64,000 bases of DNA from Aradus depressus (taxonomy: Eukaryota; Arthropoda; Insecta; Hemiptera; Aradidae): assembly GCA_963662175.1 (NCBI GenBank), contig OY759221.1, positions 20,757,027-20,821,026 on the forward strand, given 5' to 3'. Positions 21,786-33,065 of this stretch are shown in pieces. Each line of letters starts with the position of its first letter. Within the stretch, counting starts at the first letter, position 1. The notes beneath the pieces are model-generated. The model was given only the letters and a program-made list of their open reading frames with translations. It was not told where the DNA came from and searched no databases. A program made the translations under genes and the position numbers.

Positions 21786-23040
21786 TGCATTGAGATTATT
21801 TGCATATAGATTTGTTATAACTACAAACAATTAAAATCACCTTAATTAGCATTCATAATTGATTGAACTGACCTAATATTGCATATTTGCATAGTAATTA
21901 AATATTATAAATTAATTGTTTTCAACTTAAAAAAACATTAAAATTATTAAACATGAAAGTAGTGTTATTAAGTGTACAATTGAATTTACAATATTAGTAT
22001 AAAATACTATATTATTTGTGTAGAAGTTAAATCTAGGAATCACTTTTCGTATATTTAAGGCAGTAAATCTGCAAAAATTATTTTAATATTCAGTTAAGTG
22101 GTTAAAAGTTTAGTTCAGATAACAGATGATACAACAATGAATTCTATTGGATGTTAGGTGGATTGTGGAAGTTATATCTGGGCAGTTTGTCACAGACCAT
22201 AGATATTCACATAAAATGTAAATTTATTGTTATTGTAAAAATATATGAAATGTAAACATTATTCTGACGCAGTTCCCCGTCATTTTTAATGGGCCATCCT
22301 AATGTTTTTTTCTTCTTTTCCTCTTAAATTGATAAATCAAAAATAATTATAGGCTCTGAATATTATATATATAACTATAGATATTTTTTTCTCTGGTACA
22401 ACTATTCTGGATAAACACTGTCCCCCTCAATTTTGACATTACTACGACTGACCTTATTGTAAAATATTATTATTATATTGTATATAAAAATATATTGGAG
22501 GGATTTAAATGTGTGTATATAATAATTAAATAAATGTTACATAACCTCCTAAGAATTTAATCTCATTAATGAATCAATAAAAATGTGTATTATGGAATAG
22601 TTTTTGAAAACCATTTTCCGTGAAATGTTTCTTAAGAGAAAATAAATATATACATATATAAGTATATGCATATAAATTATTTTATATAGAGAACTTAGAA
22701 TTTACAGAATTTTATTTTATTTTTTTATTTTCATGTGAATTTTAAATTATAATATCACAGTCATGTTAAAATTATAAATGACCTAATTACAAAAAAATAA
22801 TAATAATAATAATAAATAGAAAATCACTGTCGGTCGGAGTACATTGTAGTAGCACTGGGAACACATTGACAACTTAACTGAGCGAGCTCCATTATTCACC
22901 AATGAACGCACCGATTAAACCAAAAGCAAATAGTGAATTTAATAATGAAATTTGAAATAAAGACCTGCTTAATAATAAATAATTGTTCAGCGGCAAAAGA
23001 AGATGACGTAGACTATGTTTTATAAATTATCCAAAGCTAA
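21786..23040. other. A+T-rich non-coding stretch
   Basis: No gene seen. An (AAT)n microsatellite lies at about 22796-22815. Confidence 0.5.
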
Positions 23041-23043
23041 TTT

Positions 23044-23215
23044 CAACGCTTAAGTGCCATTAAACCCCCGTATATTTGATGAATAGTCGCTGGTACATCC
23101 CATTCATCAGATATGTCCCCCTGAAAACGGCGCTTAAGTGCCATTAAACAGTGTATTTGGTGAATAGTCGCTAGTCCATCCCATTCTCAGATGTGTCACT
23201 AAAAACGTAGCTTAA
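23044..23215 (+). repeat. Tandem duplication, two units of about 80 bp
   Basis: 'cgcttaagtgccattaaac...tttg(a/g)tgaatagtcgct(g/a)gt(a/c)catcccattc' appears at 23048 and again at 23130 with several differences. Non-coding and diverged. Confidence 0.8.
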
Positions 23216-24180
23216 GCGTTGAATGCTAGCTTGAGTTAATTTGAATAAAAATAATTTTATGAGTAGATTGGTAGCATTGTTTTGCTCCCTACACCTGAAA
23301 ATTATCACTAAATAAAAACATCAAAATGATTTGTATTTTATTTACTTCTATTATACCTGTAATAATACATTTGTATTAAACTTATTAATTGTAAATATTT
23401 TGAAATATATATAACCTGCTTCTAAGATTAAATATTCAATATTAGTACCGGAGATTTCACTTCCAATTGTCTATTAAGAGCTTCAATATATTTTTTTGTA
23501 GAACTACGAATTTTCTCGCGCTGGGTAGTGGTAACAGGAGCATGGATGCAACGAAATCACGTCACACTTTAAACGTTTATATATTCGAAATTAATAATGG
23601 TAAAGTAATAAATAATACATAATTAGATAGCTTATAGATCCCATTTATAACAACAAGTTTCAACCATCCACCCTTTAACCCTTCGATACAATGCTAACTT
23701 TTTCAAGAATTTATTTCCCGTATTCGGCAAAAATATATTTCTCCAAAAATTTAAGAGCCCATAAATCAAGAAAAAGATAAATCCTTTGTCAATGTGTTCC
23801 TGAAGTAAATGAAATGTTTTTTTTCTAGTTTTCTAACATTCAATGCTTTGAAAATTGAACAGAAAAAATAAAAAAATAAAAAAACTGATAGGGCCGCATC
23901 TAATGGGTGTGCAACGCGTGCGGCCAAACTGAGGGCTGATCATGCCAATTGGCCGCTCGCCTCCCCCCGCCACTTAGACTCGGTCATATAGATAGATGTA
24001 TTATGATATTGAGATCTATGTTTGTTACATAGTATTTAGTAAATGTCATGTTTTATAATTTGTATTATATATCTTTAATTGAAAATTGTTAATGTTTTGT
24101 AAATAAAATATTTTTAGATACTTTTTTTGTCTGTGTTTTTATACATTTTTAGATAATTCTTTAGGGAGAAATAGTTTATT
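23216..24180. other. Non-coding stretch
   Basis: A+T-rich. A less A+T-rich patch at 23890-23990 (GGGCCGCATCTAATGGGTG, GCCGCTCGCCTCCCCCCGCC) has no motif that I recognise. Confidence 0.5.
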
Positions 24181-24183
24181 AAA

Positions 24184-24305
24184 AAGTTGTCGGTGAATCA
24201 CCGGCAATGTACTTCCCCAATGTGAAACGTTCAGCTAAGTTTTCATTCTTCTTCAAGAACCAATCAATCGATTTGTCTGAAAATCGATGTGTGTTTTATT
24301 CAGAG
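24184..24305 (+). repeat. R1 5'-end fragment
   Basis: Starts with the R1 palindrome GTCGGTGAATCACCGGCAAT and 'gtacttcccca', then 'caatcaatcgatttg'. Truncated after about 120 bp. Confidence 0.75.
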
Positions 24306-24530
24306 ACTTCTCAATCCTTAAAAAAAATATATGTGTGTATTCAAAATCCCATTTTGAAAGGCTCATTCCGAATTCATGTGTTTTCAAGGCTCGAACAATT
24401 TACAAATTTCGTACATATGCTGTGATATATTCTTTATAAAATATGAAATATGTTTAAACATTAATCTTAATTACCTAAAAACAATAAACAAAATTGTTAC
24501 TGATCCGGGATGATCTACAAATGATAATGA
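24306..24530. other. Non-coding stretch
   Basis: Nothing recognised. Confidence 0.5.
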
Positions 24531-24542
24531 TAAACAATCTTG

Positions 24543-24850
24543 AGGACGCCGATGGCTCAAAGGTAAGCTTGCTAGCCTTCTAAGCTCAAAAACCTAGCCA
24601 TGACCCTTATGTTTTTTATCTGGGAGGTGAAAATACCTTGAGCATGCCGTCCTTCGGATGGGACGTTAAGCAATGGTCCCGAGCCTGTACGATGTCAGTT
24701 ACTCGTTAAAGTCCCCCCCTACCACTATGTGAATAAAAATTTTAAAATCATAGTAGAATCGGGCTCATGTCACTAGAGCAACGAGAGCGCTCTGGTAGTA
24801 GACAATATGACTGAGTTGCTAAAGCCCGGGCATGTATAATAACTAACTAA
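24543..24850 (+). mobile_element. SINE1 diverged full-length copy
   Basis: Perfect 12-bp duplication TAAACAATCTTG at 24531-24542 and 24851-24862. The head is mutated (box A GATGGCTCAAAGG, box B destroyed). The tail is of the AATAACTAACTAA (tetramer) type. Confidence 0.93.
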
Positions 24851-24862
24851 TAAACAATCTTG

Positions 24863-25489
24863 CCTTTTAATGAACAAAAAAAAAAAAAAACAAGTACAGA
24901 TTTCTGATAATAATTTCTGATAATAATTTTTAAAAATATAACTGCCACTAGAAATTTAAATGAGAAATAAAATGTTTTTTTTTTTACACAATATTTAAAA
25001 TCTATAAAAGACACCATAATAATAAAAATATAAATCAGTCTTGAGTTCCCGAATAAAAAAAAAATAAAAAATTCAGTTCGGCGGCATTCTAGATTATTTT
25101 GAATTAATTTATATTAAATACACACAGGCTTAACATGATAACTTAATTGAATTAGAACGGTGGAACTAATGGGATTACCAGGATTTTGTCACCATAAGCC
25201 GAAGATTATAGATCGATATTTCTAATACAATAATTAGTTATTACTTTTTTTCAACGGATGGTAAAAGAAATTATTTTAAAAATGTATACCTTTCGTAAAA
25301 ATTACAAAATTTAAATCTTGAACTTTCAATTTTATTTGATGTTCAGTTCTTGAATTTTCCAAGAGCTATAGAATACTTTTAGTCCAGGTATTTTGGTAAT
25401 CGTGAACTATCTAAAGAAAATATTTTTTTTCTTCCAGCGCTCTTGAAAATGAATATAAAAAGTCAAATTCGAAAGTGTGATAGACAAAA
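24863..25489. other. A+T-rich non-coding stretch
   Basis: No gene or named repeat. Confidence 0.5.
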
Positions 25490-25835
25490 TAAATCACCTC
25501 TGATCCTCCCATTCCCTTCTTTTGATTCTGTTGAAAATTAATAGGTGACTACTTTCTGGTGTTTTGAATCAACATATGAAATTTCATGTGATACATTCAT
25601 GACCTTGACAGTTATTGGGGTTTTTTGTGTTAAGTCCCCCCATTCCTGGGACTTCGAGGTTCGAATTGACTGAAAATAGGTGCCTTTCTTATGGGGTTCT
25701 GGATACACAAGTGTAAAATGACAGGAAATGTTTTTCCATTTATGGAATCAGCTGGAAAATCTTGAAATTCCAGTGAAAACTCAACATCGATTTTCCGGCT
25801 GATTACGTACTATCCCCTATACATCTTACAGCTGA
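25490..25835 (+). repeat. R1 dispersed repeat copy
   Basis: Two successive R1 modules: 'attctgttgaaaattaataggtgac...atttcatgtgatacattcat...cagttattggggttttttgtgttaagtccccc', then 'gaaaataggtgcctttcttatgg', ending 'aacatcgattttccggctgattacgtactatcccctatacatcttacagctgagaaag'. Confidence 0.75.
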
Positions 25836-26218
25836 GAAAGTAAAAAAACGAAAGTAATAATTCTATTGTCACCGTCAAAGGTTCTTCTTCTTGGCTCTTC
25901 AATTTCCATACAGACGGTGTAACATAATTCAAATTGGGCATGGTCTAGACGAGCGGTTGACAATTTACAGTAATTTCGTCACGATAAGTGTAGTGCCAAG
26001 TCGTTAGGAGACTTCATGAGGACATAACACAACACTTATGTAATCGTCGGCAGACCTCTACTAACATAGGCTGAATCTAGTCTCTGACTTACCACATGGT
26101 GACGCAGCCGTTGTCGGAGTTAATGATGACCATTTCAGAAAAATATGTTGTACAACAGTCACTTTCTACAATATTAAATTTTAGCAGTATACTGTTAGAA
26201 GAGTCACTATATAGTCAT
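25836..26218. other. Non-coding stretch
   Basis: No recognised gene or repeat. Confidence 0.5.
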
Positions 26219-26433
26219 TCTGAGGGCGCCGGTAGCCCAGTGGTATGCGTTCTGGCTTGGGTTCGTATCAGGGAGGTAAAATAAACTAAAGCAAGGCGTC
26301 CTTTCGATGGAACGTCAAGGGATGGTCACGTCATGTACGATGTCACCAGAGTGACGAAAGAATGCTCTGGTAGTAGGCGATATGACTTCGTATTTAGAAG
26401 CCCGGGCATGAGTCCTAATAACTAACTTTAATA
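26219..26433 (+). mobile_element. SINE1 copy with large internal deletions
   Basis: Head 'gagggcgccggtagcccagtggtatgcg' joined early to 'gtatcagggaggtaaaataaac', and the centre is missing 'aggtactcgttaaag...gtagagtcgggctcatgtcc'. The tail is TCCTAATAACTAACTTT. Confidence 0.88.
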
Positions 26434-26772
26434 TATTTAATGAGAGAAGTGATGCTCTAATAATCATTGTTTAACAAAGAAGACTCGTAAATATGTTTTA
26501 GATAGAAGAATGAAATGATCATAATAAAAAAATTGTTTACATAAATAATACGTGACTGAAGATGGTAACAATACCGAAAGTACTCCCATATATTTTAGAT
26601 ACTTAGTGAAATATGCAATATTTTTTTAAAATATTTTATATTTCAAATACATTTTGGCTACTTATGATGGGAGTTCTTCCCATTTCTATATTTCCTAGAT
26701 AAAATCAAAAAGTAAACAGGAGAAAAATGTAGCTATGAAAAGTGTGTAATTATTAGCCCTTGGTTTCTCAAC
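26434..26772. other. Non-coding stretch with a hairpin-MITE fragment
   Basis: Positions 26545-26640 share 'actgaagatggtaacaataccgaaagtactcccatat' and 'agtgaaatatgcaatattttt' with the MITE at 35904-36019 (inverted) and with 62150-62590. The hammerhead-like core is at 26556-26580 (+). Around 26660-26690, 'cttatgatgggagttcttccca' is a similar, weaker motif. Confidence 0.6.
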
Positions 26773-26942
26773 GGGGAAGTGCCGCCCTTCGGATGTAAAG
26801 TTAAACGATGGTCCCGAGCCCGTACGATGTCAGGTACTCGTTAAAGATCCCTATCCTAGGTGGATAAACCTGGAGGACTCCCATAGTAGAGTCGGGCTCG
26901 TGTCCAACAAAGCGACACAAGAGCGCTCTGGTAGTAGGCGAA
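26773..26942 (+). repeat. SINE1 central fragment
   Basis: From 'ccgcccttcggatg' to 'gagcgctctggtagtaggcga'. Head and tail are both missing. Confidence 0.85.
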
Positions 26943-27253
26943 AGTGAATTTAAAAATACCTTCAGACCATCCATTACAATTTTATTTATAAAGATAAGAC
27001 TATTTTAATGATTTTGACACATAAAGTAAAAATTTAATCAGGAAATAATGATTGATACCATTAAATGTCGCTTATGATACATTTTTAGTTAGTTCTTGGA
27101 ACATGTGCAATGGCGGATCTACAGTTTTTGGGGCTCAGAGACTTGAAATGGTTATTTTGTGTCCTTATTTAAGCGCCCAGCACTTTATCGTCTGATATGA
27201 TACTTTCTTGTTGAGTAAATTTTCAGTGAATATATAAATATAAGTTTAAATGT

Positions 27254-27352
27254 GGGCTCATGTTCACGAGAGTGACGAAAGAGGGCTTTGGCAGTAGGCG
27301 ATATGACCTTATATATAAAGCCCGGGCATGAGTAACAATAACTAACTATTAA
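27254..27352 (+). repeat. SINE1 3' fragment
   Basis: 'gggctcatgttcacgagagtgacgaaagagggctttgg' through 'aaagcccgggcatgagtaac' and tail AATAACTAACTA. Confidence 0.85.
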
Positions 27353-27532
27353 TGCGACTATCCTCGGCGCAACGCAGCCAAGAACGTATGTGGCTGGAAA
27401 CGGCGATAAGGTAGGTTGGAGGACCCAACCGATCGCTCTGGTGATTGTAGGGGTCCTAAAACCGGCTGTAGCATCAAATAAAATAATAAAGTAATAAAAT
27501 TATATTGTAACCTTATATCTCCCTAGGAGGAG
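27353..27532. other. Non-coding stretch
   Basis: Somewhat G+C-rich at 27355-27470 but with no recognisable coding or repeat motif. Confidence 0.4.
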
Positions 27533-27822
27533 GACTTATGCCCGGGCTTTAACTACGAGGTCATACCGCCTACTACTCTGGTGGACATGAGCCCGACTCT
27601 ACTATGGGAGTCCTAAATTTTGCCTACCTAGGTTTATTCACCTAGGGCAGGGTACCTGACATCGTACAGGCTCGGGACCATCACTTAACGTCCCATCCGA
27701 AGGACGGCGTACTTAAGTTTATTTTACCTCCCAGATAAAATAAACTAAGGGCCTCGGTCGGGTTACGAACCCACTATCTTAGAAGACAAGCACGCATACC
27801 ACTGAGCTACCGGCGCCCTCAA
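27533..27822 (-). mobile_element. SINE1 copy, tail truncated
   Basis: Minus-strand SINE with intact box A (plus strand CCACTGAGCTA), lacking part of the central 'aggggtctttaacgag'. It ends 'cggcgccctc' followed by poly-A and (TA)n. The CCTAA tail is absent ('aggacttatgcccgggc'). Confidence 0.9.
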
Positions 27823-28059
27823 AAAAAAAATATATATATAAATTTATAAAACTGAAAATATTAAATATTTGTGGTGTTTGGATAGTAAACCTTCATTTTA
27901 TTGTGTCAGGGATGACTTCTATCTGTGTAAATGGAAACTTGTTCTATGTGACGTCTCTCGAGGTCAGTCCATTGACAATAATCCTGATCTTCTCTAGGGA
28001 CCTATATCCAGGGGAGCTGGTTCAATTGAGCACTTGTTTCAAAATCTAATACGCTAGAT

Positions 28060-28700
28060 GGGCCATAGATTAAGAAAAAAATTCACGGTCAATCACCTTA
28101 TATGCACTTCCCCTGCAGAAATTTTTGAATTACGTTTTCGCTCTTCCCTCAAAACCAATTGTTTTCGGGCTAAAACTCAATTATATGATTTACACAGAGT
28201 GTGCTGGAGGGGGGGGGGGGGGGGGGTAAAAGCAGAATTACCCCCCCCCCCCCCCCTCTCTCTAGCGCAGAGGCTCATAAGTCAGTTTCGTTAAGGATAA
28301 AGAAATATGTACGTTAAATTGAGAAAGACGTCCTAGTGATGCGCGAAGGACCTCTTGCGGTCTTGTGCACAGACTTTAATGACGTCGTACGTTTACAGAC
28401 TCAGATTGTTACTCAACCTGTCAACGAAATGTTACCCTCCCCCTTGATGAACATCCTGGATCCGCCCTTGGATTTACATAGCGACGGACTCATAACTAAA
28501 TGTTTTGTCGATACATTGCTCAGTCGAGCCCCCTTCACTGATCTCCCCTTACCTTACACCGATTTCGAAGAAAATTAATAGGTGGCCATCCTTACTGGGT
28601 TTTGAATTTAAATATAAAATTCACAACTGCAGTTATAAGATTTTTTTGTGTTAAGCCGCCATCTTTATCCCCCGTTTTCTTTGACAGACTTGGCTGCAAA
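28060..28700 (+). repeat. R1 copy with facing G and C tracts
   Basis: R1 modules lie between 28060 and 28700 ('cagaaatttttgaattacgttttcgctcttccctcaaaaccaattg', 'tgttttgtcgatacattgctcag', 'gatttcgaagaaaattaataggtggccatcc'). A run of about 20 G (28208-28226) and one of about 16 C (28241-28256) flank a 15-bp spacer and could pair. Confidence 0.65.
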
Positions 28701-28734
28701 TCAATAGGTGTAATGAATGTATTAATATGAAATA

Positions 28735-28955
28735 TTATATAAAAATTCAAAACCAAATAAGGACGATACCTATCAATTTTCAGCCAAATCGGCCAAATGG
28801 AAGTGAAGAATCAGAGGAGAGGGTATGATATATTTGGTGTATAGACCAAATTAATAGATTGGTTTCAGAGGGAGAGAGAAAACTTAGTTATTTAATTCGC
28901 GCTCGAAAGTACATTGGCGGTAATTTACCGACGCATTTTTTTGGGTTGAGGGGTG
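28735..28955 (-). repeat. R1 copy (minus)
   Basis: 'gacgatacctatcaattttcagccaaatcggccaaatgg' through 'gaaagtacattggcggtaatttaccgacg', the R1 5' half inverted. It forms a head-to-head R1 pair with the preceding copy. Confidence 0.7.
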
Positions 28956-28973
28956 TCAAATGGTGAATCCCCT

Positions 28974-29222
28974 TTATCTGGGAGGTAAAATAAACATGAG
29001 CACGCCGTCCTTCGGATGGGACGTTAAGCGATAGTCCCGAGCCTGTACGATGTCAGGTACTCGTTAAAGACTCCTGTCCTAGGTGAATAAAAATTTAGGA
29101 CTCCCATAGTAGAGTCGGGCTCATGTCCACCAGAGTGACGAACGAGCGCTCTGGTAGTAGGCGATATGACCTTGTAGTTAAAGCCCGGGCATCAGTCATA
29201 ATAACTAACCTAACCTTACCTA
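28974..29222 (+). mobile_element. SINE1 5'-truncated copy
   Basis: Starts 'atctgggaggtaaaataaac' without the tRNA-like head and runs to 'aaagcccgggcatcagtcat' with a mixed tail, AATAACTAACCTAACCTTACC, which joins the tetramer and pentamer tail types. Confidence 0.9.
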
Positions 29223-29474
29223 GATCGTAAGGATATTGTGGGACAAGATTCCTCATAGAAAAATACATTGTCTTCCCACTGTTTTATTTCTTACCAGAAC
29301 GGGCTTTCAATGCAACTATGTCGTCATCAGTGGTACATCCCATCCATACAGTGTGAAGTTTAATGAAACCGACAGATATAGGTGAGATGTGACAACGCAG
29401 CGGGGAGTCGTCCTTCTTGCCTTCACGATTGGGATGTACATTGCCCGTGATACACCGACTTTCATTTCAGTCGC
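29223..29474. other. Non-coding stretch with repeat ends
   Basis: At 29290-29325 the minus strand has CCACTGATGACGACATAGTT and CATTGAAAGC, a diverged copy of the CTGATGA...GAAA motif. At 29440-29475 a minus-strand R1 5' palindrome (ATTGCCCGTGATACACCGAC) is visible. Confidence 0.45.
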
Positions 29475-29984
29475 TTGCTAAAACCACATGTAACGAAAAC
29501 TTGTTACACTAATATCGCCCATATCTTTGCAACCGTACTACTCGCGCACCCTACTTTGGTATTGTTGTGCAGAGGAAAGAGGCCATTATTCGCATGTGTC
29601 GCATGCGTAGATGGCGCCGTTGTCGCGCCATGCAAAACGCAATCGGAGCTAAATTTACACTCACGCGCAGTACGTTTGTCGATCCAAGCGGGAGTAGTCG
29701 CGTTTCAGAGATCTCACTCTGTCGTAGTAGGTACAATCCATCGAACTCAAGCCGGTGCTCTTTAGGAGTTAGAAGATTTAAAAGTGTGTAATTTGTTGCA
29801 GAAATTTGACGGTTGCTCGGCTATGGCGCCCCCGCTTTCGACACGTGTATTTGGTTACGTCATTTCTGTACCCTAGTTCCCATACACCCTCTGCAGCACG
29901 CACAAGACGTTTCACGTACTCCACTGCGGGCCCCTTGCGCCATGTTTTTTATCATTTTTGGAATTAAGTTTCAGAAAATTCAAT
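29475..29984. other. Unidentified CpG-containing block
   Basis: About 500 bp of higher G+C with many CG dinucleotides (for example GCGTAGATGGCGCCGTTGTC), unlike its neighbours. Overlapping open frames exist on both strands but none shows a family motif. It could be a decayed foreign insert, an unannotated exon or a promoter-like patch. Confidence 0.4.
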
Positions 29985-30045
29985 CAAGTTTTCCGAATTT
30001 CCGTCAGTTAACATAACTTCCCCTATACTTCATATAGCTGGTGAA
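29985..30045 (+). repeat. R1 3'-end fragment
   Basis: 'gttaacataacttcccctatacttcatatagctggtgaag', a well-preserved R1 right terminus with the GCTGGTGAAG inverted end motif. Confidence 0.7.
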
Positions 30046-30332
30046 GAAAAAAAAGACTTGAGAAAGTTAGTAAATAAAGAAAGGAAGTTGTAGCAAGAAA
30101 ACATGGAGAACCTGTCCAAGCTGTGGTAACATCTACATGGCATTAGTTTGCCACCTTAATGCTCCATTGTTCTCGGTTCAACGGCCTCCCTTCTCGAGGC
30201 GCAGATAGCAGTCGGCCCATCCCAACTCAGACGACAAGGAATTCCATGTTTCTACAAGAATTTTAAAAATATTTCTTACCTGTTGTTGTGGCATTTGGCT
30301 AAGTCAAGATTTATAATTCCTAGTTTTTATAA
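30046..30332. other. Non-coding stretch
   Basis: One frame at 30105 reads RTCPSCGNIYMAL, reminiscent of a CxxC zinc-finger near LINE C-termini, but it is too short to call. Confidence 0.35.
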
Positions 30333-30475
30333 AGCCCGGATAAGCGATAGTCCCGACCCTGTGAGACGTAAGGTACTCGTTAAACCTCAATCCTAGGTGA
30401 ATAAAGAGTTGGGCATAAGTCCACCTGAACAACGAATGAGCTCTTTGGTAGAAGGCGATATAAACTCATGACCCC
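30333..30475 (+). repeat. SINE1 diverged fragment
   Basis: 'aagcgatagtcccgaccctgtgagacgtaaggtactcgttaaa' to 'gaaggcgatata'. Strongly mutated and partial. Confidence 0.75.
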
Positions 30476-30529
30476 TCTACGTTCAAACAAAGGACTGTTT
30501 TATTATAGATACATAATAAATAATACATA

Positions 30530-31320
30530 AATAAATAACATACGTTATAAAAAATACACACATTTAAATTATTAAAATAAAAAAATTAATTATATTTATT
30601 TTTCTATAAAATCCAAGAAGCAACTGAATTACTAAATAAATAATATGAATGCATTTTCTTTTAATACAAATGAGTAGAAAACAAAACACGGCCATCAGCT
30701 GTTTTTAAATTAATGTAGAGGAATCAATATGGTGTGTGGACTGGGTTAAATGTGAAGGTGGACAGAGAGTTGTTGTTTAGGCTTAAGGTAGTGATGAAGT
30801 AAGTAAGTGTGAATTAACAGTAAAATTGATGCGCAAAGAAGGTACTGTTATTTATTTGTACAAAATATATATGCCTAAAAATATATAACTTTGATTTGAA
30901 GAATGGCCAAAATATAAAACAGAAAAAAGATTCAAATAGTGTTAAGAATTTAGTTTTTGCGATTTTTCTTTTGATTTTTGTTTCAATGTTTAGTTTTTAA
31001 TTTTATAATGTAGATTTAAGAAAATAAACCTAATATTTGTTCTCGTAAATTCAATTCTATTCATTTTCCCTGTAGGCCCAGTAAGATGATTTAAAAACCT
31101 TTGGATTAGATTTAACATTGAAAAAAAATTTAAATGGCATCTCTTTAGAAATCCAAGTGAAAAGTTTGTTAATTGAAAATTTTTAAAATATAAGTGCACT
31201 TTCTTAAGAATTTCACGTCTTGAACTTTTGATATTTTTTAGGGAATTATTGTAGAAATCAAAATTTAGTAAAAGAGCAGAGATAAAATTTGTACAGGAAA
31301 TGTGGTAATTTATTGTTTAT
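30530..31320 (-). repeat. R3 long dispersed repeat, copy 2
   Basis: Inverted homologue of 7008-7740: plus strand 'caaaacacggccatcagctg', 'ttgttgtttaggctta', 'agaatggccaaaatataaaac', 'cttttgatttttgtttcaatg', 'ccagtaagatgatt' and 'acaggaaatgtggtaatttattg'. A flanking A+T-rich arm ('aaataaatataattaattttttta') is also shared, so homology covers about 750 bp. Confidence 0.75.
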
Positions 31321-31564
31321 TTATTTATTTTTATATTTATTATTTGAAATATATATTTATTTAATTATTTTCCTTTCTTTATTTCTTTATTTCACCAGAT
31401 CAACAATTACATGGTGGTTATAACATGGAAATAAGTCAATATAGTTTATGGGTGTTTTAACCCTTACTTGGTATAAGATTTTTTAAGAATTGGGAAACTG
31501 GTAGAAACATGACTGCAAAATACATTAATGAGTGAATGATAGATACAGGTCTGAGGAATATTTA
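31321..31564. other. A+T-rich non-coding stretch
   Basis: Nothing recognised. Confidence 0.5.
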
Positions 31565-31985
31565 AATGAATAATGAGGTTTATTGGATGATATCTTGAAG
31601 AAGTCTAGGCTTGAGTCGTGGGTGCTCTGTCGGTCTCCACAGGTTGAAGGTGACTGCTCCTGTCGTTTCTGTCAGGCGTTCTTTATACTTTAAAAATTTA
31701 GTTTTTATACTCTTATAACTCTTCTAACGTATGGATATTGAAGTCACTGTGAAGTTCCGTACAAACCACGGAGCATTTGTCACAATCCTTAATATTTTAT
31801 TCAGGAACCCTTGTATCCGTTTGCTGTTAGTCTTGGATAATCCCCAGACTTCACTGCCGTACGTCAGTAGTCTTTGAATCGCCGCATAAAGGAGAAGAGA
31901 GCATCTTTGGTGAAGGTGTGATTTCCTGTTCAGTATAGGATACAGTAAGGCAAGTCTTGCATGGGCTTCCGTTAACTGGCTGGTT
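31565..31985 (-). pseudogene. Jockey-clade LINE reverse transcriptase 3' fragment
   Basis: Translating the minus strand gives the region just after the reverse transcriptase core in Jockey-type LINEs: LLYAAIQRLLTYGSEVWGLS, then KTNSKRIQGFLNKILRIVTN and APWFVRN. After a frameshift comes SDFNIHTLEEL, and then stops. Only the last about 130 codons remain; the endonuclease and the YADD catalytic core are absent. A dead fragment. Confidence 0.85.
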
Positions 31986-32044
31986 TTAATTTTACATAAT
32001 TCACATTATCACAACGTATAAGTAAAATATTATTGCCTTGTTTA

Positions 32045-32530
32045 CTTCCTCACCTATATGCGGTATAGGGGAAGTTATGTAATCGGTCAGAAATTCGATG
32101 CTGAGCTTTCAACGCAATTTCATGTTTTTCGACATACTGATTCGAACAATGAAAAAAAAAGGTCTGTGTGTCCGTGAACACGATAACTCCTGATAAAATG
32201 AATATATCGCCATGAAATGTATTTGTATCAAGAACCCTATGAGAATGACACCTATTAATTTTCAGCCAAAGGTAAGAAGGGATTAGGAGGGAGGCCTAAC
32301 AAAAAAACTCTAATATCTGCTGTTCCAATGAATGTATCGATATGAAATTTTGTATTTAAATTCAGAATGGGAGCTCAACTAAAATACCCTATTAACATCC
32401 AATGTATCGACACAAAATTTAGTATGAGGAATCAGAAGCCACTATGTAAGTCAAATATTTTGTTTTATCCCAAACAAAATCGTAATTTATTCATTCGTTC
32501 TGGGGAAGTACATAGCCAGTGATTCGCCAA
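32045..32530 (-). repeat. R1 nearly full copy (minus)
   Basis: Plus strand starts ACTTCCTCACCTATATGCGGTATAGGG-like right-end sequence, then 'gttatgtaatcggtcagaaattcgatgctgagc', 'gtgtccgtgaacacgataactcc', two 'atgaatgtatcga' modules and the 5' palindrome remnant 'ggggaagtacatagccagtgattcgccaa'. It shows the family's internal modular repetition clearly. Confidence 0.75.
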
Positions 32531-32734
32531 TATATTTTTCTTCATTTTTTTTTATTTATTATTATAATTTATTTTTCATTTATTGTTTTACTTTTTATAC
32601 CTTCAGTATCGTGCTCCATGATCAAGTTTTCAACGATTGTTCACGTTTCGACGATGTTCGTGATGATGTCTGACTGTGTATATGTAAATGAATCTTTGTG
32701 AACGCTCTAGCTGAGAAACGTTTGAATCAATGAA

Positions 32735-33065
32735 CTTTAAAATTGAAAATGAATATGTGCCAACTTAAATATAAATAGATTTAAACCGAAATCGGTCAAA
32801 AATTAAGATAATTTTACTTCAAGGCCTAAGTACATTTTACAATATACCGTTTATATTTATGACCTAATCAAAAAGTGTTTAAAATAAAAGTTGTGCAAAA
32901 ATACAGATACATTTTACTCGTATATGAAACCAATTTATTTAGACGCTCGGTTTACACAAAAACTATGTTAGTCCTAACGAAAAATTGATTCTCACCAAAA
33001 ATATTCCTTAATAAATTTCCAATCTCTAATAGCGCCCCAAGTAATGTAAAATAAATTTCCGTAGA
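32735..33065 (+). repeat. R2 dispersed repeat copy
   Basis: 'gccaacttaaatataaatagattt', 'atttatgacctaatcaaaaagtgtttaaaataaaagttg' and 'gttagtcctaacgaaaaattgattctcacc' match R2 in order. Diverged, with the left end missing. Confidence 0.75.

Noticed and set aside
29551..29791. Overlapping frames in the CpG-rich block as a gene
   Set aside because: Arginine/cysteine-rich composition follows base content. No family motif on either strand.
30105..30165. CxxC zinc-finger-like phrase RTCPSCGNIYMAL
   Set aside because: Too short and without the downstream histidines needed. Could be a LINE remnant but is not supported.
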